Assembly: GCF_018130765.1 (NCBI RefSeq)
Contig: NZ_JAFCJZ010000025.1
Location: 1 to 64,000 of the forward strand
Reading direction: 5' to 3'
Origin: Bradyrhizobium iriomotense
Lineage (GTDB): Bacteria > Pseudomonadota > Alphaproteobacteria > Rhizobiales > Xanthobacteraceae
DNA: 64,000 nucleotides
Below, piece by piece: positions 28,527 to 39,060 of the stretch. Positions within the stretch are counted from its first letter, which is position 1. Every line of letters starts with the position of its first letter. The position numbers and the translations under genes were made by a program. Under the pieces are notes generated by a model that had not been told where the DNA came from, did no database searches, and was given only the letters and a program-made list of their open reading frames with translations.

Positions 28527-29327
28527 CTAGCTCGCCTCCGCCAGCCGCACCGTCTCGGTGCTGCGGTAGATCGCGAGATCCCGCGAGCCGACGAAGATCG
28601 CGCGCGGCTTCAATCCATAGAAGCGGCGGATCGAGTGGCTGAAATGCGTGGAATCGGGATAACCGATGTCCTGCGCGAGATGGGCGAGGTTGAGGTCCTG
28701 GTTGGCGAAGTGCAGCAGGTGCCGCGCGCGCTTCCAGGCCCGGAAGGAGCGGAACGAGATGCCGGTCTCTTCCTTGAACAGGTGCAGGAAGCGCGAAGCG
28801 GAGAGGCCTGCCTCAGTGGCGCAGGTGTCCGCCGTCACCGGCTCGCCGGAGAAGCGCTCGATACGGGCGACCGCACGCGTGACGCGCGGGTCGAGCACGC
28901 GGCGCGGCAGCGCCTCGCCAAAACACATCTCGTCGAATTCGGCGGTGGTGATGTCGCCGTAACGGCGCTGGCGCAGCAGCGCGTAGGCGGCGAGAATCTT
29001 GCGGGCGTAGACGGCACGATCGGGTCCGGTCAGCCGCTCGGCCAGGGCCTCGATCACGCCATCGGGCATGCTCTCGGGCTCGAGCGTCACGCTGATTGCG
29101 GTACGATAGTCGCTGGCAATGGAATGCCGCTGGTTCGGCAGGGTGACGAACAGCTCGCCGGTGGCGAGGGTGTCATCGATGGTCAGGTGCAGATTGCCCT
29201 TCACCGCCACATAGACGTGGCAACAGCCCGGGGTCCGCTTGCGGGGGCGGCCGAGCAGGCCGGCATAAAACACCCGCTCCGGCGTGATCAGCATCAGGTG
29301 GTCGGATTCGCGACCGTTATATTCCAT
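28527..29327 (-). CDS. AraC-family transcriptional regulator
   Basis: The 266-residue product has a C-terminal AraC/XylS DNA-binding domain (about residues 160-255). The first helix-turn-helix is near ATEAGLSASRFLHLFKEETG, and the second near LAHLAQDIGYPDSTHFSHSI. The N-terminal 140 residues are a cupin-like sensing domain. ATG 29327 is preceded by GAGGAGGAG. It lies between the BKACE gene and the GST/acyl-CoA dehydrogenase genes on the same strand, so it is a good candidate regulator of this catabolic cluster. The inducer is unknown. Confidence 0.9.
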   Translation of the reverse strand: MEYNGRESDHLMLITPERVFYAGLLGRPRKRTPGCCHVYVAVKGNLHLTIDDTLATGELFVTLPNQRHSIASDYRTAISVTLEPESMPDGVIEALAERLTGPDRAVYARKILAAYALLRQRRYGDITTAEFDEMCFGEALPRRVLDPRVTRAVARIERFSGEPVTADTCATEAGLSASRFLHLFKEETGISFRSFRAWKRARHLLHFANQDLNLAHLAQDIGYPDSTHFSHSIRRFYGLKPRAIFVGSRDLAIYRSTETVRLAEAS

Positions 29328-29433
29328 TGGGCTCCTCCTCGCGCGGCTCTCTGGCCGCTGCGGACGGAGGTCACCTTAGCGGAAATTTGGGCGCTGTCAC
29401 GACGGGATAGCGCTGTCAGGAAAACATGCGCAG

Positions 29434-29526
29434 TCGTTCCGGGGCGGTCCGCAGGACCGAACCCGGAACCTGGAGATTGTTGCACGAGATTCCGGGTTCG
29501 ATGCTTCGCATCGCCCCGGAATGACG
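29434..29526. repeat. Nested palindromic element, S family, copy 2 (diverged)
   Basis: TCGTTCCGGGGC at the left and GCCCCGGAATGACGG at the right are the outer arms, and CCCGGAACC with GATTCCGGGTTCG are the inner ones. The centre is diverged from copies 1 and 3. It lies between the AraC gene promoter region and the GST gene stop, so it falls 3' of the GST transcript. Confidence 0.75.
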
Positions 29527-29534
29527 GCCTCCCT

Positions 29535-30187
29535 TTACGCCCTCACCCGCGGCGCAACATTCTGCTCGACGCCGGCCTTTTGCTCCGCAGCAACGGCGCG
29601 CTTGAAACCGTCGCGCTGCTGCAGGCGGGCCCAATAGGCTGCGACATTTGGCCCAAAATCCTTGGCGAGGCCGATACTGACGGCGAGGCGCAGCGCATAA
29701 CCAATGACGATATCGGCGGCGGTAAAGCGGCCGGCGCACAAGGTTTCGGCATTTGCGGTCGCTGCCTCAACGGCGCGCAGCCGCCCCAGGAACCACTTTG
29801 CATAATCGGTGGCGACCTGCGGATTGCGGCGCTCCTCCGGCTCGAGCTGGGTGTATCGGAGCACCAGCGTCTGCGGGAAGGTTAATGTGGCGTCGGAAAA
29901 ATACATCCAGTTCAGGAACGCGCCATAGGCGGGATCCTCGGGGCCGACCATCAGGGGCGTCGGACCGTATTTGATGCCGAGGTAGTGGCAGATGCCGGAG
30001 GATTCCGTCATCTTCGTCTCGCCGTCGATCATGAAGGGGATCGTGCCGAGCGGGTTGAGCGCGAGATAATCCTTGGCGAAGACGCGCGGCGGGAATGGCA
30101 GCATCTTCAGCTCATAGGGCAGCCCCATCTCCTCCAGCATCCAGAGCGGGCGGAACGAGCGCGCGGCGTCGCAGTGATAGAGCGTGA

Positions 30188-30191
<4 letters not shown>
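29535..30191 (-). CDS. Glutathione S-transferase family protein
   Basis: This 218-residue cytosolic GST starts MITLYHCDAARSFRPLWMLEE. That is a thioredoxin-like N domain with the catalytic region at SFRPLW and the cis-Pro segment GTIPFMIDGETKMTES around residue 55, followed by an all-helical C domain. ATG 30191 follows GGGGA and overlaps the stop of the acyl-CoA dehydrogenase gene by four bases, implying coupled expression. Coupling to a CoA pathway suggests detoxification of a reactive intermediate or an isomerase/hydrolase role. The reaction cannot be assigned. Confidence 0.88.
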
Positions 30192-31354
<1,163 letters not shown>

Positions 31355-31367
31355 TGTCTCTCAGCCT

Positions 31368-31472
31368 CGTCATTCCGGGACGCGCCTCTTGGCGCGGGCC
31401 CGGAATCCATAACCACGATCGTGAGTATGGATTCCGGGCTCGCTCCGCTTCGCTCGCGCCCCGGAATGACGC
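31368..31472. repeat. Nested palindromic element, S family, copy 3
   Basis: Outer ends are CGTCATTCCGGGACGCG and CGCCCCGGAATGACG, and inner arms are CCCGGAATCCATAACCACGATCG and its near-complement ending TATGGATTCCGGGC. It lies between the two acyl-CoA dehydrogenase genes, separating them by 131 bases without interrupting the direction of transcription. Confidence 0.85.
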
Positions 31473-31485
31473 GAGGAGAGAGCGT

Positions 31486-32622
31486 TCATAGACCCATCTG
31501 CCGCGATGCCAGATCCTTCATGATCTCCTCGGTGCCGCCGCCGATGGCGTTGACCTTGACCTCGCGGTAGATGCGCTCGGCCTTGATGCCGCGCATGAAG
31601 CCGGCGCCGCCGAAAATCTGCACGGCTTCCGAGGCGCAGAACGCCATGGTCTGCGTCGCCTGGTTCTTCATCATGCAGATCTCGGCGACCGGACTCTCGC
31701 CCTGCTCCAGCCGCCAGGCCAGCATCTCCAGCATCGCCTGGGACGCTGCGACCTTCTGCGCCATGTCGACGATCTTGTGGCGGATGACCTGGTGCTGGGC
31801 CAGCGGCTTGCCGAAGGTCTTGCGTTCCTTCGCGTAGGCGATCGCTTCGTCGAGGCAGACGCGCGCAAAGGCGGTGCAGCTCGCGGCCATGCCCATGCGC
31901 TCGCTGTTGAAGTTCTGCATGATGATCTTAAAGCCCTGGCCCTCCTCGCCGATCAAATTCTCGGCCGGCACGCGGCAGTCGTCGAAATGCAGCGTCGCGG
32001 TGTCGGAGGCCCACCAGCCCATCTTCTTCAGTTTTGTCCTGGATAGGCCGGGCGTATCGCCCTCGATCAGGAGCAGGCTGACGCCGCCGGCGCCCTCGCC
32101 GCCGGTACGCACGGCAACAGTCAGATAATCGGCGCGCACGCCCGAGGTGATGAAGGTCTTCTCGCCGCTCACGACGTAGTGATTGCCATCGCGCCGCGCC
32201 TTGGTGCGGAGGTTTGCAACGTCGGAGCCCCCGCCCGGCTCGGTGATCGCGAGCGCGGAGATCTTCTCGCCTGCCAGCACCTGCGGCAGCACGCGCGCCT
32301 TGACCTCGGAACGCGCCGCACGGGCGATCGGCGGCGAGCCGATGGTGTGGCTCATCAGGCTGGCGCTGACGCCGCCGGCGCCGGCCCGCGCCAATTCCTG
32401 GCTCGCAACGATCTTCATGAACTGGTCGGCGGCGATGCCGCCATATTCCTCGGGGAATCCGAGCCCCAACAGGCCGATTTCGGCCGCCTTGCGATAGAGC
32501 TCGCGCGGGAATTCGCCGGCTTCGTCCCATTCATGGGCGAACGGAGCGATCTCCTTCTCGACAAAGCGGCGCATCACGTCGCGAAACGCATCGTGCTCGG
32601 AGGTATAGAACGGGCTCTTCAT
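31486..32622 (-). CDS. Acyl-CoA dehydrogenase, second copy
   Basis: This 378-residue FAD enzyme has ALAITEPGGGSDVANLRTKA near residue 125 and a C-terminal REVKVNAIGGGTEEIMKDLASR with the family glutamate. It is clearly distinct in sequence from the neighbouring dehydrogenase, so the pathway probably contains two desaturation steps or two substrates. ATG 32622 gives MKSPFYTSEHDAFRD. The frame continues upstream to about 32802, but that stretch looks non-coding. It is divergent from the acyl-CoA ligase at 32889. Confidence 0.9.
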   Translation of the reverse strand: MKSPFYTSEHDAFRDVMRRFVEKEIAPFAHEWDEAGEFPRELYRKAAEIGLLGLGFPEEYGGIAADQFMKIVASQELARAGAGGVSASLMSHTIGSPPIARAARSEVKARVLPQVLAGEKISALAITEPGGGSDVANLRTKARRDGNHYVVSGEKTFITSGVRADYLTVAVRTGGEGAGGVSLLLIEGDTPGLSRTKLKKMGWWASDTATLHFDDCRVPAENLIGEEGQGFKIIMQNFNSERMGMAASCTAFARVCLDEAIAYAKERKTFGKPLAQHQVIRHKIVDMAQKVAASQAMLEMLAWRLEQGESPVAEICMMKNQATQTMAFCASEAVQIFGGAGFMRGIKAERIYREVKVNAIGGGTEEIMKDLASRQMGL

Positions 32623-32828
32623 CGTGGTCTCGCCCTGTTGGCGGATTCGTCTCGTCCACCATGGCTGGAACATTTGCCGTTCACTTGCGCAGAGTGGCTG
32701 ACCGGAGGAACCGCTCTGGAGCAGCTCGTGACCTAGCAACTCAACGCAAGACGATTTTCGCTCCTCGCTGGCCAACTCCAAATCAAAAAAGACGTAGTGC
32801 ACAAACTCCGGCTGGCCCTCGCGGCCAC

Positions 32829-32847
32829 GCCGGGCATGGTGCCCGGC
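32829..32847. promoter_or_regulatory. Perfect short palindrome in divergent promoter region
   Basis: GCCGGGCATGGTGCCCGGC has exact 8-base arms around three bases. It lies in the 266-base space between the divergent acyl-CoA dehydrogenase and ligase genes, 42 bases before the ligase start. It could be an operator for the AraC-type or another regulator, or a leader hairpin. The rest of the space shows no clear promoter motif that I can identify. Confidence 0.3.
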
Positions 32848-32888
32848 AATAGGACTATGGCGGCACGAGACCGCCGAGGGAGGGATTT

Positions 32889-34439
32889 TTGGCCGTTCGT
32901 TACTACGACTGGATCGCCCACCATGGCCGCCGCACGCCCGGCAAGGTCGCGCTCATCGATCTCGCGAGCGAGCGCCGCTTCAGCTATTCGCAGCTCGACG
33001 CCCGCGTCTCGCGCCTCGCCTCGTTCCTGCGTCACACGCTGAAGGTCTCGCGCGGCGACCGCGTCGCGGTGCTGGCGCTGAACACGACCGATACGCTGGA
33101 GGTGCAGTTCGCCTGCGGCCGGTTGGGCGCCATCTTCGTGCCGCTGAACACCCGCCTCACCGTCCCCGAGCTCCAGTTCATCACCGCCGACTGCGCGCCG
33201 AAGGTGATGATCCACGACACCGATCTGGCCGAGACGGCGCTGAGCGTCGCAAAACTCTGCAACGTCGCGACCAGCCTGCTGCTTGGCCCGGGCGGCGCCT
33301 ATGAGGCCGGCATCGCCGCTGCAAAGCCGCTCGACCGTATCGAGGAGGTCACGCTCGATGACGTCTCGACCATCATGTACACGTCGGGCACGACGGGGCA
33401 TCCGAAGGGCGCAACCATCACCCATGGCATGACCTTCTGGAATTGCGTCAATCTCGGCGGCCCCGCCTGCATCGGGCCGTCGTCGGTGCTGCTTACCGTG
33501 CTGCCGCTGTTCCACACCGGCGGGCTCAATTGCTACACCAATCCGGTGCTGCACGCCGGCGGCACCGTGATGATCATGCGCGCCTTCGATCCCGGCACGG
33601 CGCTCGGCCTGATCAACGATCCCACGCAGGGCATCAACGTGTTCTTCGGCGTGCCCGCGATCTACCAGTTCATGGCACAGCATCCGGCCTTCGCGACGAC
33701 CGACCTCAGCCGGCTGATCGTCGGCGGTGTCGGCGGCGCACCTATGCCGGTCCCGTTGTTGAAAGTCTGGGAAGCTCGCGGCGTCGCGCTGCAACAGGGT
33801 TACGGCATGACCGAGACCTCGCCGGCCGTGCTGGTGCTCGACCGCGAGGATGCGGCGCGGAAAGCAGGCTCCGCCGGCAAGCCGGTGCTGCACACCGAGG
33901 TGCGCATCGTGCGGCCCGATGGCAGCGATGCCGATGTCGGTGAGCTCGGCGAGCTCTGGGTCAAGGGGCCGAACATCACGCCCGGCTACTGGAACAGGCC
34001 GGAGGCAGACAAGACGTCCTTCACCGACGGCTGGCTGCACACGGGCGATGCGACGCGCGTCGACGAGGAAGGCTTCTACTACATCGTCGACCGCTGGAAG
34101 GACATGTACATCTCCGGCGGCGAGAACGTCTATCCGGCCGAGGTCGAGAACGTCCTGCACCAGCTCGGCGCGATCGCGGAAGCCGCCGTGATCGGCATTC
34201 CCGATCCGCAATGGGGCGAGGTCGGCCTTGCCATCGTCGCGGTCAAACAGGGCCAGCGGCTGACCGAAGCGGATGTGTTCGCGCATTGCGCGGCCAATCT
34301 GGCGCGCTTCAAATGTCCGCGCCAGATTCGCTTCGTCGATGCGTTGCCGCGCAACGCCACCGGCAAGATCCACAAGCCGACCTTGCGCAAGGACTTCTCC
34401 GTCGCCTCGGAGGTCGACAGGAAAGTCGCCAACGCCTGA
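32889..34439 (+). CDS. AMP-forming acyl-CoA synthetase, FadD-like
   Basis: This 516-residue ANL-superfamily ligase has P-loop MYTSGTTGHPKGATI near residue 162, GYGMTETSPAVLVLD near 305, the TGDATRVDEEGFYYIVDRWKDM hinge region near 385, and NATGKIHKPTLRK at the C-terminus. The start is TTG 32889 after GGAGGGA; the product begins MAVRYYDWIAHHGRRTPGK. It would activate the acid that the carboxylase and dehydrogenases of the divergent cluster degrade. A clear hairpin terminator follows. Confidence 0.88.
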   Translation: MAVRYYDWIAHHGRRTPGKVALIDLASERRFSYSQLDARVSRLASFLRHTLKVSRGDRVAVLALNTTDTLEVQFACGRLGAIFVPLNTRLTVPELQFITADCAPKVMIHDTDLAETALSVAKLCNVATSLLLGPGGAYEAGIAAAKPLDRIEEVTLDDVSTIMYTSGTTGHPKGATITHGMTFWNCVNLGGPACIGPSSVLLTVLPLFHTGGLNCYTNPVLHAGGTVMIMRAFDPGTALGLINDPTQGINVFFGVPAIYQFMAQHPAFATTDLSRLIVGGVGGAPMPVPLLKVWEARGVALQQGYGMTETSPAVLVLDREDAARKAGSAGKPVLHTEVRIVRPDGSDADVGELGELWVKGPNITPGYWNRPEADKTSFTDGWLHTGDATRVDEEGFYYIVDRWKDMYISGGENVYPAEVENVLHQLGAIAEAAVIGIPDPQWGEVGLAIVAVKQGQRLTEADVFAHCAANLARFKCPRQIRFVDALPRNATGKIHKPTLRKDFSVASEVDRKVANA

Positions 34440-34441
34440 TC

Positions 34442-34472
34442 GAAGCGCCCCTTGCGGGCGCTTTTCTTTTTT
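34442..34472 (+). terminator. Rho-independent terminator after the acyl-CoA ligase
   Basis: GAAGCGCCC (34442-34450) pairs with GGGCGCTTTTC (34456-34465) across a five-base loop, followed by a further T run to 34472. It separates the ligase from the binding-protein gene that starts at 34515, so the latter probably has some independent expression or receives only read-through. Confidence 0.8.
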
Positions 34473-34514
34473 GAAGTGCCTGCCCCAACCAACAAGAAAC
34501 CCCAAGGAATTTCC

Positions 34515-35738
34515 ATGAAGAACAAGAAACTCTCCCTGCTCGCCGCGGCGGCGGCCCTGACATTGCTCTCGACCCAGGGCGCCGAGGCGCAAAAGAAATA
34601 CGACACCGGCGTCACCGACACCGAGATCAAGATCGGCAATGTCGAGGCCTATTCGGGTCCTGCCTCCGCCTACGGCATCATCGGCAAGACCGAGGAAGCC
34701 TACTTCAAGATGATCAACGACCAGGGCGGCATCAACGGCCGCAAGATCAACTGGATCTCCTATGACGACGGTTATTCGCCGCCGAAGACCGTGGAGCAGG
34801 TCCGCAAGCTGATCGAGAGCGACGAGGTCTTCCTGGTGTTCAACGCGCTGGGCACACCGACCCAGACCGCCGTGCAGAAATATCACAACACCAAGAAAGT
34901 GCCGCAGCTGTTCCTCGCCACCGGCGCCAGCAAGTGGAATGACCCGAAGAACTTCCCCTGGACCATGGGCTTCCAGCCCAGCTACCGGGTCGAGGCCCAG
35001 ATCTTCGCAAAATACATTCTGAAGGAGAAGCCGGACGCGAAGGTTGCGATCTTCTATGCCAACGACGATTTCGGCAAGGATTACGTCGCCGGCATCAAGG
35101 ACGTGTTCGGCGACAAGGCCTCGAAACTGATCGTGGCCGAGGAGAGCTACGAGACCTCGGAGCCGTCGATCGACGCCCATATCGTCAAGCTCAAGGGCAC
35201 AGGCGCCGATGTCTTCGTCAACATCGCGACGCCGAAATTCGCGGCCCAGGCCATCAAGAAGATCGCGGAGCTGGAGTGGAGGCCGATGCATCTGATGACC
35301 GACGTCTCGGTGTCGATCGGCGCGGTGATGAAGCCGGCGGGCCTCGAGGCATCCGAAGGCGTACTGTCGGCCGGCTATCTCAAGGATGCGTCGGATCCGC
35401 AGTGGAAGGACGACGAGGGCATGAAGAAGTTCATGACTTTCATCGACAAGTACATGCCCGGCGCAAACATCTCCGACGCAAATCTGGTTTACGCCTATGC
35501 CGCGGCCCAGACGATGGCTCAGGTGCTAAAGCAGTCCGGCGACAATCTCACCCGTGAGAACGTGATGAAGCAGGCTGCCAGCCTGAAGGACTTCGTCCCC
35601 GACACGCTGATCCCGGGAATCAAGATCAACACCTCGTCCGCGGACTTCGCGCCGATCGAGCAGCTCAAGATGTGGCGGTTCAAGAAGGGCCAGTGGGAGC
35701 TGTTCGGCGACATCATCAGCGCGGAGCCGAGCGGCTAG
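34515..35738 (+). CDS. ABC transporter periplasmic binding protein, LivK type
   Basis: The 407-residue product has a Sec signal (MKNKKLSLLAAAAALTLLST, cleavage near GAEAQ). The mature start YDTGVTDTEIKIGNVEAYSGPASAYG is typical of the branched-chain/amide and aromatic-acid binding group. ATG 34515 follows AAGGAAT. No permease or ATPase genes are adjacent. Its position behind the ligase suggests it collects the substrate of the catabolic cluster and uses transport components encoded elsewhere. Confidence 0.88.
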   Translation: MKNKKLSLLAAAAALTLLSTQGAEAQKKYDTGVTDTEIKIGNVEAYSGPASAYGIIGKTEEAYFKMINDQGGINGRKINWISYDDGYSPPKTVEQVRKLIESDEVFLVFNALGTPTQTAVQKYHNTKKVPQLFLATGASKWNDPKNFPWTMGFQPSYRVEAQIFAKYILKEKPDAKVAIFYANDDFGKDYVAGIKDVFGDKASKLIVAEESYETSEPSIDAHIVKLKGTGADVFVNIATPKFAAQAIKKIAELEWRPMHLMTDVSVSIGAVMKPAGLEASEGVLSAGYLKDASDPQWKDDEGMKKFMTFIDKYMPGANISDANLVYAYAAAQTMAQVLKQSGDNLTRENVMKQAASLKDFVPDTLIPGIKINTSSADFAPIEQLKMWRFKKGQWELFGDIISAEPSG

Positions 35739-35817
35739 CTCGCGGCGAACGGTCTGTGCATGGGAGTTGGCGACCGCGAGGCCGCCATCTCTTTATCCGC
35801 GGACCTCCGGGGAGAAC

Positions 35818-36579
35818 CTATGCCGGCAGGAAGAGCGCGAACGGCTCTTCCACCGTGCGGCGCAGGTGCTTTCGGTACAGCTCATAGTTGGGATCGCCGG
35901 GCGCGACCCGTCCCAAGGACGGCTTCGGAATATTCCCGATCGGCACATACGCGATCGGCGCGGCGATCGGCGTCAGCTGCGAGCCGGGGCCGGCGCGGAG
36001 CGTCGAGATGATGCCATACATCTCGCCGGCGACCGTCGGCCGCGACACCGTGATCACGCGATGCTGACCGTGCTTGATGATGACGAGGTAGATGAAGCCG
36101 GACTGATGGGGAACGGCGACCTCGCCGGTGTGCTCATAGGCGGTATCGGTCCGATCGCCCTCGCGGAAGACCAGCGAGGAGACTTTCGGCTCCCAGACGA
36201 TCTCGGTGCGGTAGGCGAAGATCGCGTCCTTGTCGCCGAAGGACGGGCGCAGCGTGATGTAGACGTCCTCGAGCCAGGTCACCGCGCGGTGCGCATAGGA
36301 GCCGAGGCTGTCGGGCGCGACGTCGTTTGCGGCAGGAGGCGTCACCACGGCGGCGCTCTTGCGCAAGGACACGCCCAGCGCCTGCTCCAGCCGGACCGTC
36401 GTCGCCAGCGTGAACGGCCGGCGGCCGCCGAGAACTTTTTCCAGCGTCGACAGACTAAGCTTGGCCTGCTCGGCCAGCGCCTGCCGGGAGATCCGGCGTC
36501 TGGCCAGCTCCTCGCGAATGGTCTCCGCGATCTCGCGGCTCTGCTCGTCTGAAAGCTGCTTGTCGGCCTGCATCTGCAT
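35818..36579 (-). CDS. XRE-family transcriptional regulator with C-terminal sensor-like domain
   Basis: The 253-residue product has an N-terminal helix-turn-helix (IREELARRRISRQALAEQAK followed by LSLSTLEKVLGGRR, about residues 18-55). The second part, of about 180 residues, is beta-rich (VYITLRPSFGDKDAIFAYRTEIVWEP onward) and has the look of a ligand-binding domain. I do not recognise its ligand. ATG 36579 gives MQMQADKQLSDEQ; other in-frame starts exist upstream. It is transcribed away from the sortase-target gene with 188 bases between, so it may regulate that gene. Confidence 0.8.
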   Translation of the reverse strand: MQMQADKQLSDEQSREIAETIREELARRRISRQALAEQAKLSLSTLEKVLGGRRPFTLATTVRLEQALGVSLRKSAAVVTPPAANDVAPDSLGSYAHRAVTWLEDVYITLRPSFGDKDAIFAYRTEIVWEPKVSSLVFREGDRTDTAYEHTGEVAVPHQSGFIYLVIIKHGQHRVITVSRPTVAGEMYGIISTLRAGPGSQLTPIAAPIAYVPIGNIPKPSLGRVAPGDPNYELYRKHLRRTVEEPFALFLPA

Positions 36580-36767
36580 CGTCAACCCTGCCCTGGGGAG
36601 TGCCATCCTAGCAGGGCGGACAAACCAGCACAAAACCGCACATGGCCGCCCCGGCGGCGGGCCCGTCCGGCTGGCGGCGGCGGAACATTGCCGATCATTC
36701 TGCTCGCGAAATCAGGCCCTCCCGGCGGATGCTGAAGGCCAGCGAACATGCCTCGGGAGCAGGCCAA

Positions 36768-39032
36768 ATGAGCACCTACGACACTGCCGACAGCGACGAA
36801 CACCCCCTGCTGGGCCGGCTGATCAAGATCGGATTATTCCTTCTCGCGCAGGGCATCGCGGTGATGCTGGTCGCGTTCGTGGCGCTGCTGGTGAGCTTCG
36901 GGACGGGTTGGTCGGCAACGACCGAACAGGCCAGCCTGCTCCAGCCCGGCGAGGCCAAATCCGGCAGCCTGCTGCTGAAGGAAGACGGCGCCTACACCGA
37001 GGCTATCCGCCTCGGCACCGACATCGACATCACGGTGTCAGGCCCGACGCTGCGCGCCCGCGTCACCCAAGTGTTCCGCAATCCGACCAAGGACTGGGTC
37101 GAGGCCACCTATGTCTATCCGCTCGCAACCAATGGCGCGGTCGACACGCTGAAAATGGTGGTCGGCGACCGCGTCATTGTCGGCGACATCAAGGAGCGGC
37201 AGCAGGCCCGCGTGATCTACGAGCAGGCGCGCAGCGCCGGCCAAAAGGCTGCGCTGACCGAACAGGAGCGGCCCAACATCTTCACCAATTCGGTCGCCAA
37301 TATCGGCCCCGGCGAGACTGTGCTGGTGCAGATCGAATACCAGGAGCCGGTGCACCAATCCGGCAATGAGTATTCGTTGCGCCTGCCGCTGGTGGTTGCT
37401 CCCCGCTACAATCCGGCGCCGATCGTGCAGAGCGTGGACTTCCGCCAAGACGGCTCCGGCTGGGGCGCGACGACGTCGGAGCCTGTGCCGGATCGCGACC
37501 GCATCTCGCCGCCTGTGCTCGATCCTGCCAGGAATGCGCCGGTCAATCCGACCAGCATCACGGTGCGCCTGAAGGCCGGCTTTGCGCTCGGCGAGGTCAA
37601 AAGCCACCACCATAACGTCAAGACGGAAAGCCCTGATGATGCGACGCGCATCATCACACTCGCCGACGGCGCTGTTCCCGCCGACCGCGATTTCGAGCTG
37701 ACCTGGAAGCCGGCTGCCGAGAAGGCACCGTCGGTCGGCCTGTTCCGCGAGCATGTCGGAGATGCCGATTACCTGCTCGCCTTCGTCACCCCGCCGAATG
37801 CCGAGCAAGCGACGCAGAAGCCGCTGCCGCGCGAGGTCGTGTTCGTGATCGACAATTCCGGCTCGATGGGCGGCACCTCCATCGTTCAGGCCAAGGCGAG
37901 CCTGCTCTATGCGCTCGGTCGCCTGCAGCCGAATGACCGGTTCAATGTGATCCGTTTCGACGACACCATGGACGTGCTGTTCCCGGCCTCGGTGCCCGCG
38001 GATGCCGCCCATGTCGGCGAAGCCACTTCGTTCGTCAGCGCGTTGCAGGCGCGCGGCGGCACCGAGATGGTGCCGGCAATGCGTGCGGCACTCACCGACA
38101 AGATCAGTGACACGAACATGGTTCGCCAGGTCGTATTCCTGACCGACGGCGCGATCGGCAACGAGCAGCAATTGTTCGAGACCATCACGGCGATGCGCGG
38201 CCGCTCGCGCGTGTTCATGGTCGGCATCGGGTCCGCGCCCAACACCTATCTGATGACCCGCGCCGCCGAGCTCGGCCGCGGCGCCTTCACCCATATCGGC
38301 TCGGTCGAACAGGTCGAGGAGCGCATGCGCGGCCTGTTCGCCAAGCTGGAAAACCCCGCCGTGACCGGCCTCACCGCAAAATTCTCCGAGGCCAAGGCCG
38401 ACATCACCCCGGCGATCATTCCCGACGTCTATCGCGACGAGCCGCTGGTGCTGGCGGCGAGGCTCGACAAGCTCGCGGGCTCGCTCGAGATCAAGGGCCG
38501 CGTCGGCGACCGTCCGTGGTCGGTGACGCTGCCGCTGCAGAACGCGGCCGAAGGCAAGGGCCTCTCGAAGCTCTGGGCTCGGCGCAAGATCGGCGATGCC
38601 GAAGTGGCGCGCACCCTGCGCGAGATGACGCCCGAAGACTCCGACAAGGCGATCCTGGCGCTTGCGCTCGACCATCAGATCGTCACGCGGCTCACCAGCC
38701 TCGTCGCGGTCGACAAGACGCCGAGCCGACCCGAAGGCGAACCGCTCAAGCTTGCCGACCTGCCGATCAATCTGCCGGCCGGCTGGGATTTCGAGAAGGT
38801 CTTTGGCGAGCGGCCGCATCTGGCGCCGACGCAATTGCGCGAACGCCATGCCGATGCGCGCAATCAGCCGGCGACGCGACGGCCGACGCCCGCCGCACCC
38901 GATGCGATCCGCCTGCCCAAGACTGCGACCTCGGCCGAGCTGAAGATGATCGCTGGCTTGATCCTGATCGTCCTCGCCCTGGTCTTGTTCGTGTTCAACC
39001 GGCGTCGGCCCTTGCTCACCGACGCCGCTTGA
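36768..39032 (+). CDS. Proteobacterial sortase target protein (VIT + vWA, LPKTA sorting signal)
   Basis: The 754-residue exported protein begins with a membrane-spanning signal (residues 18-45). A VIT domain follows (about 60-190, including VIYEQARSAGQKAALTEQ), then a von Willebrand A domain (about 355-530). Its MIDAS is visible as VFVIDNSGSMGG, with further motifs at GGTEMVP and FLTDGAIGN. The C-terminus is a complete sorting signal: LPKTA at residues 716-720, a hydrophobic segment of about 18 residues, then NRRR. This matches the family described as marine proteobacterial sortase target protein. ATG 36768 follows GGGAG. The dedicated sortase is the next gene. Confidence 0.9.
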   Translation: MSTYDTADSDEHPLLGRLIKIGLFLLAQGIAVMLVAFVALLVSFGTGWSATTEQASLLQPGEAKSGSLLLKEDGAYTEAIRLGTDIDITVSGPTLRARVTQVFRNPTKDWVEATYVYPLATNGAVDTLKMVVGDRVIVGDIKERQQARVIYEQARSAGQKAALTEQERPNIFTNSVANIGPGETVLVQIEYQEPVHQSGNEYSLRLPLVVAPRYNPAPIVQSVDFRQDGSGWGATTSEPVPDRDRISPPVLDPARNAPVNPTSITVRLKAGFALGEVKSHHHNVKTESPDDATRIITLADGAVPADRDFELTWKPAAEKAPSVGLFREHVGDADYLLAFVTPPNAEQATQKPLPREVVFVIDNSGSMGGTSIVQAKASLLYALGRLQPNDRFNVIRFDDTMDVLFPASVPADAAHVGEATSFVSALQARGGTEMVPAMRAALTDKISDTNMVRQVVFLTDGAIGNEQQLFETITAMRGRSRVFMVGIGSAPNTYLMTRAAELGRGAFTHIGSVEQVEERMRGLFAKLENPAVTGLTAKFSEAKADITPAIIPDVYRDEPLVLAARLDKLAGSLEIKGRVGDRPWSVTLPLQNAAEGKGLSKLWARRKIGDAEVARTLREMTPEDSDKAILALALDHQIVTRLTSLVAVDKTPSRPEGEPLKLADLPINLPAGWDFEKVFGERPHLAPTQLRERHADARNQPATRRPTPAAPDAIRLPKTATSAELKMIAGLILIVLALVLFVFNRRRPLLTDAA

Positions 39033-39060
39033 GAGAGGAGCACCCCGAACTCCTCTGTTA

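Noticed and set aside
32733..35291. An 852-codon open frame on the minus strand
   Set aside because: It lies antisense to the acyl-CoA ligase and binding protein, whose motifs and signal peptide are clear. The product is Arg/His/Asp-rich without any domain, as expected for antisense frames in GC-rich DNA.
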